A stretch of DNA of 49,702 nucleotides from a virus. The stretch is from positions 1-49,702 of IMG/VR virus record IMGVR_UViG_3300033150_000531, one strand, 5' to 3'. The translations under genes were made by a program, and so were the position numbers. A model generated the notes under the pieces. That model saw nothing but the letters and a program-made list of their open reading frames with translations. It was not told the origin of the DNA and made no database searches. Every line of letters begins with the position of its first letter. Position 1 is the first letter of the stretch. This document shows positions 18,824 through 26,294 of the stretch, one piece after another.

Positions 18824-21800
18824 ATGGCCGATACCCTTGACAGATTATTGAGTGGTGGTGGCCTCCGATCGGAAAGGCCGGAACGATTCTTTGTTCCACA
18901 TTCCGTCATGGACCGTCCTTATGCAGCAGGTCGTCAGGTTCTTCGTGGAGACATTCGGGGTACTCTGACGGCTCTCGTGGACCCGCAGCGTCTGAGTCCA
19001 TACCAATTGGGTGAGTCCAAGAGTCCTATCGAGGATGCTCTCCGGGCTGCGGTTCCGTTGGTAGCCGCCGGTGCAATTCTGTCCATGAGGTTCCCAATCG
19101 GGTCTGTTCGTAAATTCGCAAGGCGGCTTTTGGCTGAATCGTCCAAGTACACGAGCCCGACACTGCCGGTCCTGAACCGGTTCCAAGACATCCATAGCCT
19201 GTTCGAGGGAACCCGATTCGGCAAACGATACCTGCAATTGCTGGATGACGTTCGGGATTTTAAGCATCTCGTTTGGCAGCGTGTCTCGGAGGGGTTCAGT
19301 CGTTTCATGGAACGGGCTGGTCGTTCCCCCAGTATGGCCGAACAAGTGGCCACTGCGATGGCCCACGATAACCTGATTTCGTATGGGCATCCCGTATGGC
19401 AGCTTCTCCGGGATCGAACTCGTCGTATCCTGTATCAGGCCCGCTATGGGATGACGCTGCCACAACTCCAGAAAGTTCATGGAGCCGACTTCGTGGATGA
19501 CGCCATCGAGGAGTTCGTGGGTCGTATTGGTCAAGTTTCCCTCTATGATATTGAACAGCTTTCATCACCGGAGCTTTTGGAGGCCGGTCGCCGTGCGGCT
19601 GCTGAAAGCTTCGAGAAAATCCTCATCGAGGAAGAAGGACTCAAACGGTTGGTTCAACTTCGGCTCCGGAAAGAAGGACCGAAAGCCCGACGATGGGCCA
19701 AGAGAGTCCGAGAAGCTCTTCAGACGATCCATGAGGGAGACCTCAAGAAGATCCAAGCGATGCTGGACAAACACGGCATCGAACTTCCGGAGCTTCCCCT
19801 GAACGCCTCAAAAGCCCAACGGCAAGCATGGCTTCAGGAGGCTCGAAAACGGATTCTGGCCGGTTGGCGTCCGGACTACTTCCCGCATGTGAGGGCCACG
19901 ACGTTCGTGGAGTATGAGGAAGCGGCCAAGAAAGCCCTTCGACGTGAACTGGATATCGAACCAGGCGAACGATATCTCCTGGAAACACTCTACGATATTG
20001 ATCCAAGAGCTCGCCAGGCTGTCCGGGAGGCTGGGGCCACGCCGTTGACGGGACCTGCTCGCATCATGGAGAACCGGATGCTCCCGGCTGTCGAGGATCT
20101 CCGGTTTTTGCCGAGAGGAACCGTGTCCGATGAGACGATCGAGGCCCTGGCCATGTTCCAGTTGGACGATGAGATGCTTCGTCGCCAGGCCCTGGCACGG
20201 ATCGCGGGCGGGTACGCATCCGAGATCCCGGTTCCGAAGTTCGAGCCCTACAGCCTCCGATACGCGGCTGTCTGGGAACGCTACGGCCACTCGATGGGGC
20301 GGACCTACGGCTGGGTCGTCCGGGGCCACGGTCCGGCTCTCCTGGAGGAAATCCACGGCCCGATGCGGGAGCAGGCCAACTATTCCGGAGCAGCCAGGCT
20401 TCGGCTCCATCTGGCCCGTGAGAAGTTCCTTCCGATCGCAATGGCCCAACTAAGTCCCTCCGAGACGTTCTATACATTGCAGTGGGGGGCCCTCAAGAAG
20501 GCGACCCACGAGTTCTTCGGGCAGGAACGCGTCCGGAAGCTGATCGGGACGAAGACGGCTGAGTGGTTCCAACGTCAATTGGAACGACCCTCGATCCAAA
20601 ACCTGACGCTCCGGAACATGGGAGCCAAGATCGCGGGTTGGTTCTACTACAGCACGTTGGGCCTGAACCCGGCATCCGCGGGCCTCAACCTCATGCAGAA
20701 CCTCATGACGACAACGGGTGTGGTCCCCATGAAGCATGTCGCCGAAGGATTTCGTCGAATGGCGGAAGGTCAAACCCGCTTCCTGAAGTATCTCAGCGAT
20801 GGTATGCAGGCGGATCGAGCTTGGGCCAAGGCGTTTCCGGAGTGGGAAAAACTCGTGGGCGTCTCGGAACCTGGAGCCGTCGAGATTCTTCGTGAGGCCC
20901 GCCTGGGGGCATCTCCGGTGGCCCAACGTCTGGAGAAGGGTAAGAAACTCCTGATGCGGCTTTTCACGTATTCGGAGCGGACCAATAAGATGTGGGCCTA
21001 CTATGCGGGTCGCTCATGGGCCGAGGCCGAGAAGGTAAAACCGGAGATCGCACATCTCGTCGGCAAGCGGGTCCTAGAGATTACGCAGTTTCCCGGTGGT
21101 CCGGCCCATCAGCCGATCCTGACGCTGAACTGGTGGGCTCCCTTCCGGCAGTTTACGCAGTTCCCGCTCAAGACGCTGGGCCTCTTCACGAAGGGCTGGG
21201 AGCACGGGGATTTTGGGACGATGGGTCGTATGTTGATGGCATCCGGGGCCGTCTATGGGGCCGGTCGAGCTCTCGGTCTGAATCTGAGTCGTGGTCTCAT
21301 TTTCGGTGCGATGCCAACACCCCAAGACCCGGATCAGCCTTTCTATCCACTACCGATCGTGCCTCCGTTCCTCCAGTTGGTTGGGGGTACGGCGGCAGAC
21401 ATCATGGAGGGCTCCCTGAAGCACACGCAACGGAACATTCCGCTCCTGATCCCGGGGGGCGTCGCACTCGCAAGGGCTTCCACCGCGATCCTGCCGGGGG
21501 TGGCCAAGCTCCTCGGACGCCGCTATGTGGACTACGAACATCCAAGGCCGGACGGTACCTACCCCGTCTATAGTGCGAGCGGCAATCTTTTGGGCTTTGA
21601 GACACCCCTCCAGATCTGGGCTCGGGCTCTCGGTTGGCGATCCCTGACGGGTGATCCGGAAGGAGAGTTGGCCGCATATCTCCTGAAGCATCGAGACCAG
21701 ATGAGAGCCTATCATCGGGAATACGTGGAAGCCCTGGCCCGCAACGATATGGAAGAAGCCGCCGAGATCAACAGGCGATACCAAGAGCAATACAACCTGG

Positions 21801-22183
21801 GGCCGATTCAGGTGTCCCCGGCGGATCTGAGAGCCATTGAGCTTCGACATCAGGTTTCCCGGTTGGAGCGTATCTTGGAAACGATGCCTGCCACGAGCCG
21901 AGCCGAGTTTGGAGCTTATGTGACGGCGGCCCTCGGGGACATGGCCGAGCAGTTCATGGGCGTCAATCCGGAGCTCCTGCGGCTTTCGGAAACCCGAACG
22001 ATCCGCAGTCGTATCCCCGGTCGTCGGGCCTGGAATACGTCGCTACGGCAACGGCTTCAGCAGTACCTTCCGGGGTCCGGTTCTACGACGGACATCCTAA
22101 GCCCGCTCCGACAAGATCAACTCGGATCCCAACCCAAGCTTCCGTTTACAGCCTTCGAGGGTTTCAGCGATTTTAACCAATAA
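18824..22183 (+). CDS. Giant inner virion / ejection protein
   Basis: 1119 aa, the largest gene and the last of the plus-strand late operon. Mostly alpha-helical with Arg/Glu/Leu-rich repeats; hydrophobic stretches near 73-88 (AAVPLVAAGAIL) and 810-860 (MLMASGAVYGAGRALGLNL). Podoviruses usually place one very large helical protein at this point, acting in the core and trans-envelope channel. I looked for a lytic transglycosylase or glucosaminidase motif and saw none. The stop TAA touches the A-tract of the opposite-strand terminator, so the two transcripts converge here. Confidence 0.6.
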   Translation: MADTLDRLLSGGGLRSERPERFFVPHSVMDRPYAAGRQVLRGDIRGTLTALVDPQRLSPYQLGESKSPIEDALRAAVPLVAAGAILSMRFPIGSVRKFARRLLAESSKYTSPTLPVLNRFQDIHSLFEGTRFGKRYLQLLDDVRDFKHLVWQRVSEGFSRFMERAGRSPSMAEQVATAMAHDNLISYGHPVWQLLRDRTRRILYQARYGMTLPQLQKVHGADFVDDAIEEFVGRIGQVSLYDIEQLSSPELLEAGRRAAAESFEKILIEEEGLKRLVQLRLRKEGPKARRWAKRVREALQTIHEGDLKKIQAMLDKHGIELPELPLNASKAQRQAWLQEARKRILAGWRPDYFPHVRATTFVEYEEAAKKALRRELDIEPGERYLLETLYDIDPRARQAVREAGATPLTGPARIMENRMLPAVEDLRFLPRGTVSDETIEALAMFQLDDEMLRRQALARIAGGYASEIPVPKFEPYSLRYAAVWERYGHSMGRTYGWVVRGHGPALLEEIHGPMREQANYSGAARLRLHLAREKFLPIAMAQLSPSETFYTLQWGALKKATHEFFGQERVRKLIGTKTAEWFQRQLERPSIQNLTLRNMGAKIAGWFYYSTLGLNPASAGLNLMQNLMTTTGVVPMKHVAEGFRRMAEGQTRFLKYLSDGMQADRAWAKAFPEWEKLVGVSEPGAVEILREARLGASPVAQRLEKGKKLLMRLFTYSERTNKMWAYYAGRSWAEAEKVKPEIAHLVGKRVLEITQFPGGPAHQPILTLNWWAPFRQFTQFPLKTLGLFTKGWEHGDFGTMGRMLMASGAVYGAGRALGLNLSRGLIFGAMPTPQDPDQPFYPLPIVPPFLQLVGGTAADIMEGSLKHTQRNIPLLIPGGVALARASTAILPGVAKLLGRRYVDYEHPRPDGTYPVYSASGNLLGFETPLQIWARALGWRSLTGDPEGELAAYLLKHRDQMRAYHREYVEALARNDMEEAAEINRRYQEQYNLGPIQVSPADLRAIELRHQVSRLERILETMPATSRAEFGAYVTAALGDMAEQFMGVNPELLRLSETRTIRSRIPGRRAWNTSLRQRLQQYLPGSGSTTDILSPLRQDQLGSQPKLPFTAFEGFSDFNQ

Positions 22184-22211
22184 AAAAAGGCCCGGCGATG
22201 GGGACCGGGCC
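22182..22211 (-). terminator. Rho-independent terminator for the minus-strand transcript
   Basis: On the minus strand GGCCCGG-N9-CCGGGCC is followed by seven T. On the plus strand no T-run follows, so it chiefly stops leftward transcription coming from the promoter at 22.6 kb. It also marks the end of the late operon. Confidence 0.85.
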
Positions 22212-22305
22212 TGGCAGCGGAGAAGGAAGCATGGGTGAGCCGATGGGTATTGGAGAAACACGGGCAATCCACCATTCAGGAAGTTGCGATACGGCAAGAC
22301 AACAG

Positions 22306-22335
22306 ACTTCGCGGATGTCATAGATCCCGCGAAGT
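22306..22335. repeat. Inverted repeat ACTTCGCGG
   Basis: ACTTCGCGG and CCGCGAAGT form a perfect 9-bp stem around a 12-base loop within the predicted minus-strand RNA. It could be the structured core of that RNA or a protein-binding site. Confidence 0.6.
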
Positions 22336-22460
22336 GTAGCAATGGGCCTACGTTGCGTGCGGAAGCAGTCAACCATGAGGAAGTCAGGAACCCGAAACCG
22401 ACCCACGCCATGCTTGCGGACCCTTCTCCAATGGTAAAGGAGAGAAGGAGGAGAAGAGGA

Positions 22461-22544
22461 TTATAAGGCCATGTCAAAGAGCTTTGAGGCTAAGAACCCA
22501 GGAATAATTCGGGAGCCCAGAATGACCTTCCCCCGCGAGATCAT
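22461..22544 (-). CDS. Possible 27-residue leader peptide
   Basis: On the predicted minus-strand transcript, GGGAGG followed by six bases leads into ATG and an open frame of 27 codons (starts MISRGKVILG, ends FDMAL) closed by TAA. The ribosome site is excellent and is partly formed by the 19-base repeat at the transcript start. It could be a true micropeptide or a translated decoy. No homology can be judged at this length. Confidence 0.35.
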   Translation of the reverse strand: MISRGKVILGSRIIPGFLASKLFDMAL

Positions 22545-22576
22545 CCTGGGCCTCCCTTCGTTCCGGCCTCACTCAT

Positions 22577-22605
22577 AATATAGTAGGGCCGATAATGTTT
22601 GGCAA
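22577..22605 (-). promoter_or_regulatory. Sigma70-type promoter, leftward (P22)
   Basis: Minus strand: -35 TTGCCA (22605-22600), spacer 17, -10 TATATT (22582-22577), predicted start G at 22570. Seven bases upstream of the -35 box ends a CCTG-N10-CARG dyad shared with two other promoters of this phage. Confidence 0.75.
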
Positions 22606-22612
22606 GTGCGAC

Positions 22613-22630
22613 CCTGGAGAAATTTTCAAG
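22613..22630. promoter_or_regulatory. Activator-type dyad at P22
   Basis: CCTG-N10-CAAG, centred 51.5 bases upstream of the predicted start of the minus-strand RNA. The same element at the same distance stands at 31063-31080 and 35335-35352. AT-rich middle. Binding protein unknown. Confidence 0.6.
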
Positions 22631-22680
22631 GGGAAAATTCGTAAGGTGTTGGAGGGGCTTGCTTTATAAAGGTCGTCGTT

Positions 22681-22725
22681 GGGATCACACCCGTGAGGTC
22701 ACAGGTTCGAGTCCTGTATCGCCCA
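22681..22725 (+). other. attP core: 3' half of tRNA-Val(CAC)
   Basis: The segment reads as an anticodon loop ATCACAC (U33, anticodon CAC), the 3' anticodon strand CCGTG, variable loop, T-arm ACAGG-TTCGAGT-CCTGT, acceptor 3' strand ATCGCCC and discriminator A. The 5' half of a tRNA is missing: upstream bases do not pair with CCGTG beyond GG. This is the classic shape of an attachment site by which integration restores the host tRNA gene. The integrase starts 265 bases downstream. Expected host site: the tRNA-Val(CAC) gene. Confidence 0.85.
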
Positions 22726-22989
22726 ATTATAAGTGTTTGTGGTTACGAGGGTTATGAGAACTTAGAGGTAAATGGGGTACCCTGGATAAACGGAGATAAC
22801 CCTGAGAAAGAAAGGGTGTTCGGTAGTTGTTAGGATTAGCAGAGCTTGGGGATCGGAATTATGCCGTTTTTGAACTGGATTCTGGGGACCTAATCGCCTA
22901 TAGTTAGAACGGTGCGGATGCATGGATGGGCACATCTCACTGTTCTACGACCCCTAAAATGATCGTTGGTTGCAGTAGGAGAAGGAATA
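22726..22989. promoter_or_regulatory. attP arm region and integrase leader
   Basis: Between the attP core and integrase there is no gene. It contains GGGGTACCC, an ACCCT-N9-AGGGT inverted repeat (22799-22817) and GGTTACGAGG/GGTTATGAG near repeats that could be integrase arm sites. A possible -10 TATAGT lies at about 22900-22905 with only a poor -35. The integrase ribosome site is AGGAGAAGG. Confidence 0.4.
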
Positions 22990-24069
22990 ATGGGTCGTGT
23001 ACGGGTCCCCACGTTGTCCCGGCATCCCCGGTACAAGTATTGGAGGGTTCAATCCACTGTTTGGCCGTCTGGGGAAAAGCACCTGGCTCCACCGGATGCG
23101 GACCAGAAGGAAGTTGAAAAGGCTTACTTGGATGCGATTGAAGAATGGCGACGGCTTCGGGCCTGGAAAAAAGAGCGCCGTGCTGAGAAGGCTCGATTGC
23201 GAGGTTATCCGAAGCGAGTCAATTATCTGATCGAGCGGCTTGCGAGGGAGTTCCTGGAGATTAAGGCTCGTGAAGGGAAGGATGGATATTATCGGGCTCA
23301 TCTGCGGCGGTTTGTGGGACCGTTCCAAAACGTGGACATTCGGGAAATTCGTCCCTCTGATCTTCAGTTGCTCGTGGAGGAGATGCAGCGGGGCGGGTAC
23401 CATCCGAAGACGATTCAGCATGACCTGGGATGTGTAAAAACGTTTCTGCGGTGGGCCTCCCTTCGTCTGGACATTCCGATGCGGGATTTTGGTGCTGTAC
23501 GAGCACCGACGTTACCACCGACACTCAAAAAAGCTCTCTCGTGGCCGGAGACACGGGCATTTGTACTGGGAGCCCCCGACCCAGTACGCCCGTGGCTCGC
23601 GGTCCAATATCTGACAGCGGCTCGTCCTTCGGAAATGATTCGGATCATTCAAGGGGACGGTTCCTGGGAAGAGCCGTGGTTATTCGTCTGCAATTCTAAG
23701 ACGACATGGCGTACCCGCGAGTTTCGCCGCATCGTTTTTTCGGAAGAGGCACTCGAATGGTTGAAACGTTGTGAGCCGCGGTGGACCCGTCGGGACGCTT
23801 ACTATCGGGCCGTCGCCCGGAAGTGCGGACCCGGTGGGCCTCATCCTCTCCGGCATTCCGCAGCGACGCATCTAGCTCAGGTGGGGGTAACTCGTAGCGA
23901 CATTGACCTTTTGTTAGGACATTTACCCTCTCGCGTATCCTTGACTTACGTCCCAGTATTCTGGCAACATCTTCGGCAGATAGCCACTCATCTGACGTTA
24001 CGCGATGCATGTCCGTTATCCCTCCGACCAGTCGCTTCCTTTTCGACCAATACGAAGGAATTATATTGA
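22990..24069 (+). CDS. int: Tyrosine-type integrase
   Basis: 359 aa. It catalyses attP x attB strand exchange. An N-terminal Arg/Lys-rich arm-binding part (1-80) is followed by a core-binding helical domain (about 80-165; YLIERLAREFLEIKAREGK). The catalytic domain keeps the family residues: R212 in AARPSE, K237, H285-x-x-R288, H311 in LLLGHL and the nucleophile Y320 in SLTY. Start ATG 22990 has AGGAGAAGG upstream; an in-frame start at 22966 is less supported. It faces the minus-strand recombination operon tail to tail (next gene ends at 24081). The adjacent tRNA-Val half-site is its likely substrate. Confidence 0.92.
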   Translation: MGRVRVPTLSRHPRYKYWRVQSTVWPSGEKHLAPPDADQKEVEKAYLDAIEEWRRLRAWKKERRAEKARLRGYPKRVNYLIERLAREFLEIKAREGKDGYYRAHLRRFVGPFQNVDIREIRPSDLQLLVEEMQRGGYHPKTIQHDLGCVKTFLRWASLRLDIPMRDFGAVRAPTLPPTLKKALSWPETRAFVLGAPDPVRPWLAVQYLTAARPSEMIRIIQGDGSWEEPWLFVCNSKTTWRTREFRRIVFSEEALEWLKRCEPRWTRRDAYYRAVARKCGPGGPHPLRHSAATHLAQVGVTRSDIDLLLGHLPSRVSLTYVPVFWQHLRQIATHLTLRDACPLSLRPVASFSTNTKELY

Positions 24070-24080
24070 GTTTTAGGGAT

Positions 24081-24374
24081 TTAGTAAGCTGAGCAACACC
24101 ACGGGAAGACTGTTTGGCCGGGTATGTCTAAATCATCTTCATCGTCCTCGGAATCGGATTCCTCGTCGGCCTCATGAAGGAGACTCTTCAGATAGTCATA
24201 GAGGCGATTTAGCATGGCTGTTCGTCCGAGGGTGTCGGCTTCCAGGAAGGCCAGGATTCCGGCACAGACAATGCGTTCCTTGACGTAGCTATTCTCGGCA
24301 GCCACCTTGTCGAGCCACTGACAGAGTGGCTCCGGAATGTAGTAGGATCGTTTCGGTTTCAGTACGACGCCCAT
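24081..24374 (-). CDS. Small acidic-tailed protein, possible ribbon-helix-helix regulator
   Basis: 97 aa. The N-terminus (LKPKRSYYIPEPLCQWLDKV) with a beta-like start followed by two helices recalls small ribbon-helix-helix DNA-binding proteins, though no diagnostic residue can be fixed by eye. Residues 70-85 are almost all Asp/Glu/Ser. Ribosome site AAAGGAG gives the start. Last gene of the minus-strand operon and next to integrase, a usual place for a directionality factor or regulator. Confidence 0.5.
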   Translation of the reverse strand: MGVVLKPKRSYYIPEPLCQWLDKVAAENSYVKERIVCAGILAFLEADTLGRTAMLNRLYDYLKSLLHEADEESDSEDDEDDLDIPGQTVFPWCCSAY

Positions 24375-24397
24375 AGCTATCTCCTTTCATGGGTCTT

Positions 24398-24883
24398 TCA
24401 ATTGGGGCCTGGATTGTTGGCTTTTGCTTCCTGACGCCAAGAGTTTACGAGTGTCCGAAGATCAATGTTATACTTGGGGTCCACGGTTCCGACCATATAG
24501 AAGTTGGCTACGGGACCCGTTGGAGCGTGGATAGCATCTTCCTTGCCCATCATGAAATCCTCAAAATCGAGCATTTGCTTCGGGTCTAAGACGAGAACTT
24601 TAAGATTATCTGGATGGTTCGACAGGAGATGTATCAGAATTGAGGCTCCCATTGCGACAGTACTAGATTCATCGAAAATTGGATCCTCGGGTGAACGCTG
24701 GAATAATCGCAACAACATAACTACAACAAGTGCAGGTCCGAAGACACGAACAGCCCCTCGAATGATTCCCTCGATAAGGGCATTAGTGGCTGTAAATGTT
24801 TCTACGTTGAATCCTATGGGTTTATCATTACCGTTGTTGTTATTGCCATTGTCATTGTGATTGTTGTTGGACTGGACCACCAT
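24398..24883 (-). CDS. Asn-rich one-TM protein
   Basis: 161 aa. Residues 5-20 are an Asn/Asp run (NNNHNDNGNNNNGN), followed near 45-62 by a hydrophobic helix (AVRVFGPALVVVMLLRLF) and a soluble acidic domain. GGGAGGAG precedes ATG 24883; a longer in-frame start at 24961 has no ribosome site. No family recognised. The single TM helix suggests a membrane-anchored accessory protein, perhaps superinfection exclusion or lysis control, but nothing decides this. Confidence 0.5.
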   Translation of the reverse strand: MVVQSNNNHNDNGNNNNGNDKPIGFNVETFTATNALIEGIIRGAVRVFGPALVVVMLLRLFQRSPEDPIFDESSTVAMGASILIHLLSNHPDNLKVLVLDPKQMLDFEDFMMGKEDAIHAPTGPVANFYMVGTVDPKYNIDLRTLVNSWRQEAKANNPGPN

Positions 24884-25125
24884 GATTATTACTCTCCTCC
24901 CGTAAGAGATTTTAGAAAAAGGGATCAGGGCAGAAGGTTGGGGTTCCACCAACCGGATCATATTATTGGTAATTATGAGTATGTGAATCGTGCAAGCCTC
25001 GGGTCTCGTTCAACCAAGGGGTAAGGAGCCTAACAAAATACACATTTATACACTTTTCCACGATTCACCGATCCGTCTCTTGACACCGAGACTTCCGCCC
25101 TTAATCCCCACTTGGACAGTTCTCC
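24884..25125. other. Gene-free stretch in the minus operon
   Basis: No convincing gene, promoter or terminator is seen. A short AT-rich segment (about 25033-25060, ACAAAATACACATTTATACAC) stands out. It may be leader sequence for the TM protein upstream of its ribosome site. Confidence 0.3.
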
Positions 25126-25314
25126 TTATTTCTTAGAACGTTTCCGGGTCGAGTGCCTTCGTGCCCGCTTACGAGCTTGTTTTCGGGCCTGCTTCTTTTT
25201 GTGTCTTTCCTCGATCTTCCGGAGCGTATCGTAAACATAGGCGTCCAGTCGATCTCCGGTGAGACCTAGCTTGTGAGCTTGCCGGACCAACTTGTCATGG
25301 AGTTCTTTTGGCAT
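25126..25314 (-). CDS. Small highly basic protein
   Basis: 62 aa. The N-terminal half is helical (MPKELHDKLVRQAHKLGLTG), the C-terminal 28 residues are almost all Lys/Arg (KKKQARKQARKRARRHSTRK). GAAAGGAA precedes the ATG. The basic tail suggests nucleic acid binding, perhaps of the recombination or replication intermediates handled by the operon. No family recognised. Confidence 0.5.
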   Translation of the reverse strand: MPKELHDKLVRQAHKLGLTGDRLDAYVYDTLRKIEERHKKKQARKQARKRARRHSTRKRSKK

Positions 25315-25335
25315 CAAAAGTTCCTTTCGGGTTTC

Positions 25336-25563
25336 TCAGAATTCAATGTCTTCGATTTCAACGTGGCCGCAACCGCAGAGCCGATTTTCGAGTTCATCTC
25401 GGACAGCTTCCTCGGCTTCGGCTTCGTCCGTTACATTCCAATCGTCATCTACATTGAAAGTAACGCGGACGTAGGCGATGACAGGTCCGGTCCAGAGATC
25501 TCGTTTCTCCGGTGGGGGGCCGCCGAAGATTTCCGCATACTCGATATAAGGTGCATCTCGCAT
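25336..25563 (-). CDS. Small acidic hypothetical protein
   Basis: 75 aa, acidic, with a probable beta hairpin (VIAYVRVTFNVDDDW) and a C-terminal Cys pair (LCGCGHVEIEDIEF). AAGGAG is eight bases before the ATG. It follows the tRNA-like element in the direction of transcription. Function unknown. Confidence 0.45.
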   Translation of the reverse strand: MRDAPYIEYAEIFGGPPPEKRDLWTGPVIAYVRVTFNVDDDWNVTDEAEAEEAVRDELENRLCGCGHVEIEDIEF

Positions 25564-25609
25564 AATGACATCTCCTTAGCTTAGAGTTTTTGTTCTTCAG
25601 TTCTCCGAA

Positions 25610-25701
25610 AGGGTGGGGCCGGAGTCGAACCGGCCTGGGATTCCGCCTGGCCACCCTTGCGGGATCGGGACGTCGGCTCCACCGAGTCCCGACCCCACCC
25701 T
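25610..25701 (-). tRNA. tRNA-like element, possibly an aberrant tRNA-Gly(CCC)
   Basis: On the minus strand, AGGGTGGGG at the 5' end pairs with CCCCACCCT at the 3' end, and the T-arm is textbook (GCCGG-TTCGACT-CCGGC). The discriminator would be T, as in Gly tRNAs, and CCA is not coded. The middle is not canonical: CGGGAC pairs with GTCCCG, competing with a GTCGG/CCGAC D-arm. A loop ATCCCGC would give U33 and anticodon CCC but on a stem with two mismatches, leaving an oversized variable region. It may be a degenerate tRNA, an unusual long-variable-arm tRNA or a tRNA mimic. It sits in the operon where an RNA processing enzyme could cut. Confidence 0.45.
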
Positions 25702-25768
25702 ACGAACCCCCACCATTCATGGACTCAAAAGCCAAGGGTCCGGGAACTTGTGGGTCCAGATTCCGTTC

Positions 25769-26254
25769 TCAGAAGGGGGGTTTATCTTCTGAGGTCGATC
25801 CGGACTCCTTGGTGTCTTCCGCAGTTGCGATCATTTCCATGACGCGATCGTTGCGGTACTCACCACGTTCCGTGATGCGAATCCGATAAATGTTTCCGAC
25901 AGCCTGTTGAGCTTTCTCCAGGTCGGCTTTCAGGTCGCCGTCGGAGCCGCCGTTCAGGATTTCCAGCAGGGTCCGCAGTTGTTGAAGAGCGACCTGGTTC
26001 CGGGTTGTCCGCATGTCGCCGTGGAACGTGGCCCCGTCCAGATTCGTGTCTCCGTAGATGGTCCAGACGGGCCGAACCCCCAGGAGTTTTTTGGACGGAT
26101 CGTTGCGGTCTTCGAACGTTATAACCGCCAGATCAGCCAACATGCAGACATACTCGCCGGGGTCCGGCTTCCAACGAGTCGTGGCCCGGCTGTACTCTTC
26201 CTGACAATCCGCCAGGATCCGATTGAGATCAGCAACTTCAGTTTGGAACGGCAT
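25769..26254 (-). CDS. Single-stranded DNA-binding-like protein
   Basis: 161 aa. Central beta-rich core (PGEYVCMLADLAVITFEDRN, LLGVRPVWTIYGDTN) and a disordered acidic tail ending EDKPPF, which mimics the SSB tip (acidic residues then Pro-Phe) that recruits replication and repair enzymes. It is encoded directly after the Sak4-like ATPase, the usual partner of phage SSBs. The fold resembles DUF669-type phage proteins in length and layout, but sequence identity cannot be tested here. GGAGGTGTTTT precedes the ATG. Confidence 0.55.
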   Translation of the reverse strand: MPFQTEVADLNRILADCQEEYSRATTRWKPDPGEYVCMLADLAVITFEDRNDPSKKLLGVRPVWTIYGDTNLDGATFHGDMRTTRNQVALQQLRTLLEILNGGSDGDLKADLEKAQQAVGNIYRIRITERGEYRNDRVMEMIATAEDTKESGSTSEDKPPF

Positions 26255-26294
26255 AAAACACCTCCACTTAAAAACCTTAAAAACTCATTAAATA

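Larger units (their letters stand above)
22184..22570 (-). ncRNA. Predicted minus-strand regulatory RNA, about 385 nt
   Basis: A promoter with TTGCCA, 17-bp spacer and TATATT predicts a start at G 22570, and a terminator ends it at about 22184. The two longer open frames on this strand have no stop codon before the terminator, so the RNA is probably not a normal mRNA. Its first 16 bases are exactly complementary to the portal leader (1599-1614). A 9-bp hairpin (22306-22335) lies inside. It may code a 27-residue peptide near its start. Converging on the late operon, it resembles in layout small regulatory RNAs of temperate phages. Function is inference. Confidence 0.55.

Noticed and set aside
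18824-22183. Lytic transglycosylase in the giant inner protein
   Set aside because: No recognisable catalytic Glu context or SLT/GEWL motifs were found on reading the sequence.
22097-22477. 126- and 77-residue minus-strand frames near 22.1-22.5 kb
   Set aside because: Both run past the minus-strand terminator without a stop codon inside the transcript, so normal translation is unlikely. The region is treated as an RNA.
22681-22725. A complete phage tRNA-Val gene
   Set aside because: Only the 3' half is present; the 5' acceptor, D-arm and 5' anticodon strand are missing. It is better read as attP.
25610-25701. tRNA for selenocysteine
   Set aside because: No TCA anticodon is present and the D and anticodon domains do not fold as in tRNA-Sec.
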